The notes: generated from the letters alone by a model not told the origin. A stretch of DNA of 64,000 nt from Dendrocalamus latiflorus (GCA_017311315.1 CM029660.1:27340580-27404579), one strand, 5' to 3'; counted from the stretch's first letter, positions 22,930 to 34,449 are shown. Translations and numbers: made by a program.

Positions 22930-24345
22930 TGACGCTCATCTGGAGGGGGATAAAGCACGCGCCTTCAAGATTTTGTCCCATGCCAACTTCGTTGTCGCCA
23001 GTTCGAAGGGTGGGGGATGGAGTGCATGTTTTTATGACTTCATCACACCATCGACTTCATCGATGTCCGTCCAAAGGGTGGGGGACAAAGTGCATGTTTT
23101 ATGACTTCGTCCCACCACCGACTTCGTCGACGCTCGTCCGAAGGGTAGGGCACAAAGTGCGCGTTTTTATGACTTCGTCCCACCACCGACTTCATCGATG
23201 CCCATCCAAAGGTGGGGGACAGAGTGCGCATTTCAATGACTTCATCCTACTGCCGATAATGTTGATGCCTATCTGAAGGGTGGGGGATGGAGAGTGCGCT
23301 TTTACGACTTCATCAACACCCATCCGAAGGGTGGGGGATGGGGTGCGTGTTTTTATGACTTCATCCCACCGCCGACTTTATCAATGTCCGTCCATAGGGT
23401 GGGGAACAGGGCACGCATTTTTATGACTTCGTACCACCGTCGACTTCATCGATGCCCGTCCGAAGGGTGGGGGATGGAGTGTGCGTTTTTCTAACTTTGT
23501 CCCACCGTCGACTACGTCGACACCCATTTGAAGGGTGGGTGGGTGGAGAGTGTGCTTTTATGACTTCGCCCACCGTTGACTTCGTCGACACCCGTCCAAA
23601 GGGTGGGGGATGGAGAGTGTGTTTTTACGACTTTCCCCCACTGCCGACTTCATCAACGCCCATCTAAAGGGTGGGGAACAGAGCGTGCGCTTTTGGTACA
23701 TCGACCTGCTACCAATTTTGTCGATGCCCATCCAAAGGGTGGGGAATGGAGCGTGCATTTTTATGACTTTGTCCGCCGCTGACTTCATTAACGCCCGTTT
23801 GAATGGGGATGGAGTGCACATTTCTATGACTTCATTGTTGCCCATCCGAAGGGTAGGGGACAGAGCACACGTTTTTATGACTTTGTCCCATCGTTGACTT
23901 CATCGACGCCTGTTCGAAGGGTAGGGGATGGAGCACATGCTTTTACAACTTTGTCCTACCATCGACTCCCTTGATGCTTGTCTGAAGGGTGGGCGACAAA
24001 ACACGCGCTTTCAACACTTTGTCCCACCGCCAACTTTGTTGAGCCCGTTCGAAAGGTGGGGGATGGAGCGCACATTTTACAACTTCATCCTACCACTGAT
24101 TTCGTCAGCGTCCATCAAAAGGGTGGGGGACGGAGCACATGTTCTTACAACTTATTGTCCCACCACTGAATTTATCGACGCCTATTCATCAAAGGGTAGG
24201 GGACAGAGCGTGCGCTTTTGCAACTTTGTCCATCACTGACTTCATCGATGGCCGTCTGAAGGGAGGACGGAGTGTGCGCTTTTAAGACTCCATCCCGCTG
24301 CTGACTTTGTCGACGCCCGTCCATAGGGTACAAGACAGAGCGAGT
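22930..24345. repeat. Tandem repeat field 3 (~68-bp unit, about 19 copies)
   Basis: Units run GGGTGGGGGATGGAGTGCG, TTTTTATGACTTCGTCCCACC and CGACTTCATCGACGCCCGTCC in order. Starts at 23008, 23076, 23143 and 23211 give the period of 67-68 bp. Since 68 is not divisible by 3, the many ORFs here are by-products. Confidence 0.9.
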
Positions 24346-24799
24346 GTTTTAGCCTTCGTATCTAATCAAGAGCCTCTCCGACCTCACCAGGGCCCTTCTG
24401 GATCAATTTAACAGCTGTGTACATCAACTCCATTTTCAAGCGCTATAGCATGGGCCTTAGTCTCCCAGCATTTCGATATTTTATCGTGCGCGACGGCAAC
24501 GATACCTCCACTACCACGTCTGAATTCTAGCAGACCGATGTGGGCATGGTCGCAGTACCAAAGAATAATTACTTTAGTTATAGTCATTCCAATTATTCTT
24601 TACAACAATATGGTGCTCGAAGCGCACCATCAAATAGGGATAAGACTACTCTTCGTCTGAGCTCTTTATGTTTATATATTTTGCAAGGGAGGTGCCAGTC
24701 ACCGCGGGCCGATCCGCCCAGAAGTGTAATGACTCCTCTGCCTATCCACAGTGTCGAAGCCGACAGCGAAGAAGGTGATTCGTAATGAGGGGATGGTGT

Positions 24800-27700
24800 T
24801 CCTCAAGTACCTGCTTGCCATGCAGACACAAAGATTAGAACATGGCACAAGCACCCTTCATTTTTCGTTGCAAAACAATAGTTACATGTCACGCGGGCAG
24901 CTAGTGCCTTATACAAAAAGGCACTGATGGCCCTACTTTCGCAAAATACCAAGGACACAAGTGTCATCTAAAAGCCTAGGCATCATACCTGCCGATCGAC
25001 TGGTACAAGGAGGCGGGGTCGTCATCTTCGTTCCATCAGGGAACCTTGCCAAGCCAAGTGTCGAGGTCCATCCTTGCACACAGAGCTGCTTTGTAGCAAT
25101 CTTCGCCACAACCTCACCAATGTACTACCGTATGTTGTGGTGGAATGCCCGGCTGAATGATGTATTGTGTGCAGCACCTTGGACATCGTGCTATTCCCCG
25201 CAGGCAAGTCCAGGTGGGGTTGGCCAGTTCACCCACGTGCAAGCAACCCCGAAGTTGAAGCAGACTAAGAACCATCTGTGTCATCACAAGAGAGCAGAGG
25301 TTGCTGTAAGCCCAGGCGTCATTTAGTGCAAGTGACGAGCCTCTCCAATCCTTCAAAGGCTACTCGAGAGATCCTTTGGCCCATGCAGTTGAGGGGGACT
25401 TCGACCACAAGATATGCTAGGGTAGGCTCTAGGGCCTCCATCGACCTCCACGCTGACAGGCACGCGTCACCCAATACGAGGTCCCGCTTCGATAGCTCAA
25501 ATGATAGCTAAGTCTTCTCCTCCTCTAACGTGGCAATCCAAGGTCGAACACTGAGTCTACCCCACTGGTGTGCGGGCGTCCGCGATATCCTTCGCGCCTT
25601 CTACCTCTAGAAAGCAGATGCGTGCATCTTTGGCCTCTATCATGGCCATCGCGTCCATGGTAGATTGCCAGGCAGACAACGCCTCCGCCTCCATGGCGGT
25701 TACTCACTCTTGCAGACTGCTCCATTCATAGTACCTCGCTATCTGTAGAGCACAAGCTAGAGCAAGGGGCTACGTCGTATCTACGCATCAGCGACCAAGC
25801 AAACCGAACAATGAAACCATTGTCATAAACATACCTTCATCTCTATTGCCTCGAGAGCACTTTCTAGGAGCTCCGACCCATAAGACGAAAGCACACGATG
25901 ATCCAGAGCTTCGTCCGCATAGTCCGCTGCTCCCTAGAACACCCTCAACGCCTCTAGGTGAGGGACAAAGTTTGCCATGGGGAGCCGCCGGGACTCCGAA
26001 CTAGTGGCTTCAAGGATGATTAGGCCCGACGATACATCCATGATGGCAACACCAGCCAGGCCACAGCCATCTTCATCGCTGGAACCCTACGCATGTCCCA
26101 GAGATCGATGGCCCGCTGACGCCACTGACAGGTTAGGTAGCAGATCAGAGAGAGCCTCGTGAAGTAGTGAGAGCAGAATGAGTTATTCATACCTTTAGCT
26201 TGATTAGGAGAGGCCGGCTAAGACACAACTGCGCTTATGGACCCCATGGTCGGACCCGTCAAAGCGATGCCGCTAGCACCCGCAGCAAAGCCTGCCCTGG
26301 GAAGGGGGAGGTCATAGTTAGAGCTAGAGTCCTCGACACATGCTATCAGACCCACTTGAAAGCCTGCGCCTACGATCACTAGGGGAGACGATACTTGAGC
26401 ATGCTTCACCGCTTGGGATGCCGGAGGGGCCTTGTGAATCGATGAGGTCCGAAGCACACCCTCGGTGGTGGCCACTTGCCTCATTTTCTGAAGCGATCTT
26501 GGGCCCTCTGGTCTCAACCGCCCTATCATCTAGGCCCTTCATGGGGCTCACACCATTGACTGCACCAGCGCTACCCATCTAATGGTCCTTCTTGACTTCA
26601 AGGTCAGAGTTCGCATAATCTACGGACTCTGACTTGCTGGTTGCGATGACCTTTTCGGCCCACCTGACTCTAGCAAAGGGAGCACTGGGCGTCATGCTGA
26701 GGCAATGACCAGAGACCGACCACCCTGCCATGGGGGACACCTCCATTCTATCGCCCTTCTCATGTGCACGTGGCCGATAACTATTGGGCATCGGATGGTC
26801 TGGCACGGGGAGGCTGAGCGCTTCGCACACACGGTTCACCCGGCCGAGGTTCGATGTCACTGATCATGATGCTTGCAAACTCTACTCCTTCGTGGTGTAC
26901 AGACCAAGGAAGACGGCCACAGCACGCTCCACATCCTCGAGGGATAGCACTGCCATGAGTCACCATCAGCATCACCGACAAAACAACATAACACCGATCG
27001 CAAGAGTGCTAATAGTTAACATAAAAATCTTACCTGGTTCGGTTGGTTTTGGCAGCAATGCAACACTGGGGCAAAGGCGATGGTTGCAGACAGGGTCGGG
27101 TTGGATCTACCATAAACAGGCCAGCAATGACATACCGAGCATGCAGTACTCCTCCTCAAGGTCTCGCATGTCATACCGGAGGGCAACCCCAAATAGCCTC
27201 CGTGCATAATGCTCATCCTCGTGGTCAAGCGTCATAGACAGAGACATGTTGAAGTCTAGCGAGTGGCCTGACCACTTAAGACTACCACCAGCCTCAGTCC
27301 AGTGGTAGAACCACCGTCGTATCTAATTTGACTCCCACTTTGCCTTGGTCGAATTGGCCAGGAAGACCTTCATACATACAAACTAGAGCATGAAGTTGAT
27401 GCTTCCCAGGTTGGAGTACTCACCCTCGGTGACCTTCTTCGGCTGGCACCAGGCACCATGAAGGAAGACAAACAGTGCTGAGCTCAACCACATCGTCTCC
27501 GCTCATGAGGCCCAGCTATAAATGGCCAACTAGACAAAAGCATTAGGCGTTAGCTGCACAAGCTCTGACCCATACAGTCGAAGCACCTCGCTGGTGAAGG
27601 CGGCCAGAGGGATTCAGAGCCCAGTGTTCAAATACGCACCGAAGATGACTGTCTCTAACTTTGTCGACCTGGGCTCCATCTCATAGATGGAAGGCAAATG

Positions 27701-27987
27701 GACCACTTTGCGTCCCAAGATCTTCCTGTCGTGCACTAGTAATAAAATCAACTCTTCGGTAGTCATCCCAATGTGTTCATGCAGACGTCATTCACCTTCC
27801 TCAATGCACTCCACCACTTGTTTGCTGTCAACGAGTCACACCCCACCAGCTCGTACTCCGCCTCCATGGCCGATAAGCTCCCATGACCAGATGAGCCTCC
27901 ATGACTAAATGATTCACCAGCAGCACTACGACAAGAACATTGCTCGCCACTGTGAACCATCCTCATAGCAGAGAAGGAGGTGGACAA
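24800..27987 (-). pseudogene. Antisense ORF of the gypsy element (plant gypsy-type transposon domain)
   Basis: Reading right to left from an ATG at 27987 or 27963, the protein starts MRMVHSGEQ, has a Ser/Gly-rich stretch, then EAEYELVGCDSLTANKW. A conserved-looking block follows: FGAYLNTGL, IPLAAFTSEVLRLYG, LVQLTPNAF, FLHGAW. This pattern fits the plant family called putative gypsy type transposon (PF04195), often found in or beside gypsy elements. Stops (for example near 27620) and frame changes break it. Further left, 26860-26218 is Ser/Pro-rich, and about 25725-25525 contains a coiled-coil-like stretch (AMEAEALSAWQSTMDAMAMI), as in the C-terminal parts of that family. Called from pattern memory; a profile search is needed. 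Confidence 0.6.
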
Positions 27988-28359
27988 ATAGTGGCAAGCG
28001 CGCTTGGCGAAGGTGTGGCGGTGACTGGACGGAGCAACAAGACTGATGGCAATAGCCAGTGCTACGAAGAAGGGGAAAACACATAGTGCCAGAGCGCCCC
28101 TTGAAGGATACTGACCTTAAAGGCGCACACATTTTTGGGGCGTGTCTTAGGAACCAACTACATGCCAATCGATCGCGCACAATGCACCAACCGCACTCGA
28201 CCGCGTGTCCTGTCCTACAATACAAACAGTTGACCGCGGTCAGCACAAATCAGCCCAAAAGCCAACCACTCAATAGGCCGAAGGGATAGAGGGGGCCAAA
28301 AGGCCTGGCGGCATGGTTTTGGCTTGCAAGAGATGAAGCCCGTTACCATAAGAGGCTAC

Positions 28360-28598
28360 TATTGTAGGGGTGGCCCCCACCTACATCCATTTAGCCTGAA
28401 GGGCCAAGAGGCCCAATAAGGCATGTAAAAAGACACATATACCCCTGGCAGAGTAGGCCACTACGAGGGTATTATTGTAATTGGGTCTTATGGCCATGTA
28501 TATATGGAGCCTTGAGAAAGGAAGGGGAGAGACAACTCATTTCTCCTACACTTACTCTACTAGTCCCCCTATTTACTGTTTGGTCCGTAACCTCGACA
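28360..28598 (+). repeat. 3' LTR of the gypsy element
   Basis: It matches the 5' LTR with several small indels and many substitutions, ends CTCGACA, and is followed by the TSD ATCAC. Confidence 0.85.
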
Positions 28599-28603
28599 AT
28601 CAC

Positions 28604-30224
28604 CTATGCCTTCGAGAAATTAGCGCCTTCGAGTTGACGTGATCTGGTCTGCTCTCTCTGCTGATGCTATTGGCGGCGATCGAGTGGATGACTCAGTGTG
28701 CGATCGAGGAAAGTGAAGTCAATGGAGGAATGCTATGCGCCATGCACTACGTACTTGTAACGAGAAAACACGCCGTCAGCGCTAACTAACTTTTCTGGAA
28801 TAGATATGATCTTTATTTTTAAATCATGATATGTGGCAACAAAGTGCCCTCATGGCACCCCTTAAACCCTAGCACAAAAACTCTTCACAGCTTTCTCCTC
28901 AACAGTCGCCAAAGCCACCAAAAGCCCTAGGTTAACCCTTAATCTCTCCCTACTTTTATATGCTAGAGCCCTAAACCGTGACGTTACCAACACGAACACG
29001 AAATCCTAACCGATTCTAAAAATCAAGGGACCCGAAACCCTTCCAAACATGGGTTTTTTGAAATCTCTAAACCTTCCAGTTATGGACACCTTCCATAACT
29101 CCTTCCAAGTCATCACGTGTCAAATTCTCCAGGACAGCACCTCCTATAGCTTCTCCACGCAATATCCACCTACGATCTCCACATGCTCCAGTGTGAACCC
29201 GACCACCTCGTGATATCCTCGAATGCCTGGACATCAGATTCCCCCTAGTGCCGGTCCTCCTTGTCACTGGCCATGACCATCTCCACACCCAACCTGCACA
29301 TGCAAAGACCAAAGAACTTTTTCCCCGACACAAGTTCTCTCCAACTTGACCGACATCAGTCCACACACATATAGCACACTCTTGTCCATCCATAAACAAT
29401 TAAACACAAACCAAATCACCACGACCTCAATTTCCACGCTTCCAAAAATCAACCATAAACCACTTAGAAGGACCGGTATGCCGCCATGCACAGGCCGATC
29501 ATACCACTAGCCCAATACGAATACTCAAAGAATATGAGTACTCGGGGTACGCGAAAGTCACAAAATTGTAGCACTCAAAGCAAATGACTACCGATCGCGA
29601 AGTCTACGATAACCGATCGTGAAGCCTACGACAACCAACCATGTACTATAGCTACTGACCACCAAGTACTGTAGCTACTGACCATCGACTACCGAGTACT
29701 AACCAGGTACTGTAGCACTGACTACTGAGTACCGACCAGGTACTATAGCACCGATTACCGATCACCGAGTACCAATCAAGGATTGTAGCACCGACTACTG
29801 AGTACCGACCAGGTACTGTAGTACCGATTACCGATCACTGAGTACTGACCAGGTACTATAGCTATCGACTATCAACCGGTTACTGTAGCTATCGACTATC
29901 GACCGATTCACTGTAGCTCTGACTATCCCGATCATCTTGTCGTGCTCGACCTGCCGTGGTCGATCCGCCATGGTCGACCTGTCGTGATCGTTCTGTCGTG
30001 ATCGACCTGCCATGGTCGTTCTGCTATGGTCGACCTGCCATGGTCGATCTGCCGGTCAGACCGTCCAATACAAGGCAGTCTGACCGCTTATCTTGAATAT
30101 TCCTGCAATTGTAGTTTTACAAAAAAAACATCGACCAAAACTTTCACAAACGTAAATTTCAATGCAACCCAAATGTCAATTATTCACCATCACTAAATCC
30201 ATGACCTATCCACGTGGTCTAACA
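28604..30224 (-). repeat. 5' LTR of the outer element, second piece
   Basis: It continues from 18044 after the gypsy insertion (CTATGCCTTCGAGAAAT...) and matches 11607-13291. It ends GTCTAACA, followed by the TSD TTCTT. Confidence 0.9.
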
Positions 30225-30229
30225 TTCTT

Positions 30230-30820
30230 TAAAATTCTCACATGGTTTTAGACACGCAATTCTCAAGGGGATACAACATGTACATTTTAGCTGCCAATCC
30301 CAGAGGTGTGAAAGGTAGATTTCTACATCTTTCCTTGCAATTACATGTTTCTTCTGGTCAGTATATTTGTTTGCTTCCCTTAATTGAAACAACCTTCATT
30401 TCACGTGGGATTCTTTTTCCAAGCTAAGTAAGGGTATTGCGGATATTTTGTTAACCTGGCCAACACTTCATTTTGTTTCACCCTCACCACTGAGCAGCGG
30501 TAGCACATCGACCGGTGGAGCCAACATGGCAACAATTAATGGAAGTGGCTGCTTTGAGGGAAGGGGTTGAGAATTGAGACACATGTCACTCATCTAAGTG
30601 CTTGGAACTAGAAACCCCTTGTTGATGGGATGGTGCAATTAATAGTGTTCCACTCCATCCTCTAGAATCTCAACTACAGTTTTCATTTACACTAGAGGTG
30701 TCAATTAAATTCGAATTATTTGTATTCAGACTAATCAATTCGTATTTGATACACTAAGACTCAAAGAGTATCAATCATATTTTTATTATCCATTTCATCC
30801 GGTATTCGTATTTAGACTAT
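30230..30820. other. No gene seen; DNA upstream of the intact dioxygenase
   Basis: No convincing frame or repeat structure was seen, apart from an AT-rich part (30690-30840) with ATTCGTATTT-type repeats similar to 63040-63230. Confidence 0.5.
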
Positions 30821-30995
30821 TTAATTTGTATTTGATTTGTTGACATCACTAATTTATTTCTGGCCTTCCTTATTCTAGGGGACAGTTGATTGTATAAAAA
30901 TTTGTATTTAGACCATTTAATTTGTATTTGATTTGTTGACATCACTAATTTATTTCTGGCCTTCCTTATTCTAGGGGACAGTTGATTGTATAAAA
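30820..30995 (+). repeat. 96-bp direct duplication in the dioxygenase promoter
   Basis: GACATCACTAATTTATTTCT through GATTGTATAAAA is present at 30842 and again at 30938 with at most a few differences. It directly precedes the 5' leader of the intact dioxygenase. Confidence 0.9.
30989..30995 (+). promoter_or_regulatory. Likely TATA box of the dioxygenase gene
   Basis: TATAAAA lies 75-81 bp upstream of the ATG at 31070. The 96-bp duplication leaves a second TATAAAA at 30893-30899. Function is inferred from sequence and distance only. Confidence 0.55.
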
Positions 30996-31069
30996 TTCGC
31001 GCCCACTCGCTGGTCACCCAGTCAAACCCACCCTTCTGGCCTTCTCACCCCCTCGACAAGCCGGTGCCC

Positions 31070-32655
31070 ATGGCAACCTCCGCGGCGATCCCCGACCGCG
31101 CGGCCCTCCTCAAGGCCTTCGACGAGTCCCGTACCGGCGTCCGTGGCCTCGTCGAGTCCGGCGTCTCCACCGTCCCCGCGATCTTCATCCACCCCGACCC
31201 CTACGACTCCGCCCTCCTCGCACCTCCCGGCGTCTCCATCCCCGTCGTCGATCTCTCACTCCCCCCGCCCCTCGCCTCCGCCGCAGCTGCGGCCGCCGCC
31301 CGTGACTGGGGCTTCTTCCACCTCGTCAACCACCACGCTCTCGTCCCTACCGACTACCCCGCGCGGGTCCTCGCCGCCGTGCGCGCCTTCCACGAGCTGC
31401 AACCCACCGAGCGCGCCGCGCACTACGGCCGCTCCGTGGATGGCGGCTTCTCCTACTCCTCCAACTACGACCTGTACCGATCCCCGGCCGCGAGCTGGCG
31501 CGACACCGCCCGTTGCACGCTCGGGCCCACGCGGCCCGACCCGGCCCGCATCCCGCCCGTCTGCCGCGCCGAGATCCTCGAGTGGGACGCGCACGCCGCC
31601 GCCGTGGGCCGCGCCGTGATGGCGCTGCTCGCCGAGGGGCTAGGGCTCGGGGGCGCGAGGCTGGAGGCGGCCTCGTGCCTGGAGGGGAAGGCCATGATCT
31701 GCCACTACTACCCGGCGTGCCCCGAGCCCGAGCGCACCATGGGCGTTGTAGCGCACACCGACCCCGGCGTGCTCACCGTGCTCGCGCAGGACCGCATCGG
31801 TGGCCTGCAGGTGAAGCGCATCGATGAGGACGGGGAGAGCTCTTGGGTCGATGTGAAGCCCGTGCCTGGCGCGCTCGTGATCAATGTCGGCGACCTCTTG
31901 CAGGTAAAGTGCGTTTGTTTGGTGCCCAAATTGAACCCAATCCAAGTTGTATTTTAATTTTCTGACGTCCTTGTGGTGGCAATTCAGTTCAATCCACATC
32001 GGTTTGGATTTAGGATCTCAGGGCTCGTTCTAATTGCTTTAGCTGGCGTACTGGTTAGCTTTGGCCTTTGGCCTGTTAGCTTTCAAGTACTCTGAAGTCT
32101 GAAGTCAGAACATAGTTTCACGAAGGGAGTGAGAGGGAAAGCTATATGATTTAACATGACCACATTTCATAAATGGAGTGATTACCTGGAAAAGAAACCA
32201 CTTGCATGCTTCAGCTTAATATCATGGTCCTCTCATATTCTCTAAAGACAATATATTCTTTGGCTTAGATGGTTGATAAAGAAGCAAATTTTGTGCTACT
32301 CAGATACATATAAAGTGCACAGCTTTAAGAAGCTTTTCGGAGGAGCTTCATAATGGCCTTGCCGCACCTAACTTGTCTTTTATCCTTTTCCTCTCATCAG
32401 ATAATGTCTAATGATAAGTATATGAGTGTTGAACACCGGGTGGTAATGAATTCGCGTGAAGAAGCAAGAGTTTCAGTTGCTGTCTTTTTCACTCCTGGGA
32501 AGAGAGGGGACTCAGATTTTTATGGACCATTGCCAGAGCTGGTTTCTTTGGAAAACCCAGCAAAGTACAGGAATTTTAACATGTCTGAGTTTTTGGGGAC
32601 CTTCTTTGGACGAGAACTTGCAAGCAATGCTCTAATTGATCACTTCAGATTATAG
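31070..32655 (+). CDS. 2-oxoglutarate/Fe(II)-dependent dioxygenase (ACC oxidase homologue-like), two exons
   Basis: Exon 1 is 31070-31903 and exon 2 is 32401-32655, with a GT-AG intron (GTAAAGTGCG ... CTCTCATCAG) in phase 0. The product is 362 residues, usual for this family. Near the N-terminus is LLKAFDESRTGVRGLVESGV, then PVVDLS and DWGFFHLVNH of the DIOX_N domain. The catalytic domain has CHYYPACPEPE, the HTD iron ligands in VAHTDPG, LQVKR, PGALVINVGDLLQ, then VEHRVV with the third ligand His, and RVS of the RxS 2-oxoglutarate site. All key residues are present. The sequence is closest in type to plant ACC-oxidase-homologue enzymes, a group that includes BX6 and several alkaloid hydroxylases; the substrate cannot be told. 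GC-rich exon 1, as in many grass genes. A dead paralogue lies at 3147. Confidence 0.93.
31904..32400 (+). other. Intron of the dioxygenase gene
   Basis: The intron is 497 bp with GT-AG borders and a pyrimidine-rich acceptor tract. Its first ~250 bp are shared with the pseudogene copy. Confidence 0.9.
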
Positions 32656-32898
32656 GATTATTCAAATGTTGCCATACAAAATGCTTGAACTTATGTACAT
32701 GTAGCCATTTCGGTGTCAATATTGTTCTGTGATAATGCAAGGCAATCATTCTACCTTATATAAGTCATGCTTCTCTCTTTTTTTGTGGTTTCTACATAAT
32801 GTATCTGAAAATGGATGCTAGATTGTTTTTTATTGTGCAATCATCAAATTCTTGCTATCTCAATGCGCTAGAGTTGAGCCCGTCCTGAAGCCCGCTTA

Positions 32899-33130
32899 GG
32901 GCGTCCGCAATGGTAATAGCTAGTACTAGCTATATAGTCAGCTGACGTGGAGGTGAGAGACAAAAGCAAAGACTATTTTATACTGTTGGACCCACATGCT
33001 CCTCTCTCATGTTCTTGGACTACGTGAAATAGATCAGCTATTTGCTTGTCGCTAGTGACTACTCTCTCTCCTACTTTTTCCTTGCCACATCAGATTTAGC
33101 TAACTAAATAGCTAACTGTTGGAGACGCCC
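32899..33130. mobile_element. 232-bp MITE with TA target duplication
   Basis: Inverted ends GGGCGTCCGCAATGGT and AACTGTTGGAGACGCCC flank an AT-rich core with AGCTA repeats. TA lies on both sides (32897-32898, 33131-33132). The homologous DNA near 11296 has a single TA and no insert. The TA target suggests a Tc1/mariner-type MITE, though the ends are not the standard Stowaway CTCCCTCC. Confidence 0.8.
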
Positions 33131-33185
33131 TAGTCTGCCTGCGACGTTCCTTCCCTAATCAGCCTGCATACTTCGTTCACTGATT

Positions 33186-33600
33186 TCGAGTTCAGGCCAT
33201 ATTTGGCCCGCTGTCCTCCCCACGGAAGTCCGAATTTGGCCCCATGGCGCCACCCCAACCGCGCCTTCTCTCCTGGCCTGGCCGTCTGACACGCGAGCCT
33301 TTCCCCCCGCGCCACCTTCCTGGCGCGTTCGCCCACCGCGCGAGGTGTCGAGCACTGTCCGGGACTGCGCGAAGCAGGCGGTTCAGTTGGCCCCCTTCCC
33401 CTCCGTGCGCGTTCTCCAAATGGTAGCGCTGGTGCGACCGCCCCCTCCCCTCCCCCTCTGCTGGTTGTTTAAATGGGCAGGAATTCTCTTTGGAAGAGGC
33501 AGGAGCACCATTTTACAGATGAGGGAGAAAACGAGAGGCATCAGAGAAGAGAGGAACTATGGCCATTCAAGCATCAGATTTTGGAGTCGTTTTAAATTTT
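33186..33600. other. GC-rich segment of unknown origin
   Basis: About 33190-33480 is much richer in G+C than its neighbours and includes short overlapping frames on both strands, none recognisable. It could be the GC-rich leader or terminal region of the MULE that follows, or a promoter/CpG-rich remnant. The flanking 33600-34440 is AT-rich with no gene seen. Confidence 0.35.
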
Positions 33601-34449
33601 AATTTTAAGTTTGTGTATTTGGAAAAATTGCAAATTGGCTTGTGAGCATCCGAGAAAGGTAATTTTTTTCAATATGGGCTAATTTTTGTATCAACGTGAT
33701 TAACATGTAATTATAAAATGGTAGTTTGTTAGTATAAAATGGTGGTAGTTAGGTTGTGCAAATTGGCAGTGGCCTTAGTTGACGTCGAAGAAACAACGTT
33801 GTTAGGTTGTTAGTGTCGTTAAATGTTTATTTGTCACACTAATTATATGAATGCCATAGCTTATGCGTAGGTTATTTTGTTTGCATGGGAAAAAGAATGT
33901 ATTTTTTATGTATTTCGAAATACTTATTATACTTAGCATTTTATGTGCTTAGTACCGTCATGTTCAAAATTGAATATCATTGTTGTTGTTTGCTTATAAA
34001 TATTATGCAGTACTGTTATGACTAATTTTTGAATTTTAGGGCGGTACATGTGTCGTATGCAAGTTGTGCATAGTTTAGCAATGACAAAAGTAGTGCGAAA
34101 TAATGTAACTTAATGCTGGACACTCTGTGAATTGTTTTAGGTTAGTTTAGATGGAGAGGTAAACTATGATAATTGTGATGAAAATATGAAAATAAAAATG
34201 CTTTAGACTCCCAAAAAATTAAGAAATATTGAAATAACCATTTGTGATTTTTTGTGGTTTTTCAGAAATTTATAGCATTTAATAAAGAGAATTTTTGAAA
34301 AAAAGACCAAAATGCCCGTAAGAAAAGACGAAAGACTCTATTTATTTTAAAAAGCAAAAAACCTCAAAAAATTATGAAATTTCGTAGAGTTGTTGGTTAA
34401 TATGTCAGTGAGCTAACTGAGCCTATTGTGCACCTATTTTAGGTACGCC

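Larger units (their letters stand above)
18045..28598 (+). mobile_element. Ty3/gypsy retrotransposon of Tat-like layout, nested in the outer LTR
   Basis: TSD ATCAC occurs at 18040-18044 and 28599-28603. The short LTRs (about 235 bp) begin with TGTTGTAGGGG/TATTGTAGGGG and share TGGCCCCCAC, GGCCACTA and GGGGAGAGACAACTCA. The 5' LTR is followed almost at once by RT, so gag and protease are missing. A very long 3' region (21530-28359) contains tandem repeats and an antisense frame. Long repeat-bearing regions between pol and the 3' LTR, some with antisense ORFs, are known from the Tat lineage of plant gypsy elements (Ogre, Grande, Retand). Lineage placement here is inference. Confidence 0.88.
11379..30224 (-). 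mobile_element. Outer copia-type LTR retrotransposon, host of nested insertions
   Basis: The LTRs read TGTAGGAT...GTCTAACA on the plus strand, so the element points left. An exact TSD TTCTT lies at 11374-11378 and 30225-30229. On the minus strand the PBS complement (TTGATACCAA, 17808-17817) abuts the right LTR and a TCTCCCCC polypurine complement abuts the left LTR at 13293. LTR length is about 1.9 kb. The interior is only 4.5 kb and keeps gag and a trace of pol. A hAT element sits in gag, and a gypsy element lies inside the right LTR. LTR divergence is clearly higher than for the copia element at 3773, so it is older. Confidence 0.9.

Noticed and set aside
22929..24239. A ladder of frames on both strands
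   Set aside because: All are produced by a 67-68-bp tandem repeat whose length is not a multiple of 3.
31143..31999. Several long frames on both strands over dioxygenase exon 1
   Set aside because: GC-rich exon shadow frames; they cross the splice donor and have no recognisable content.
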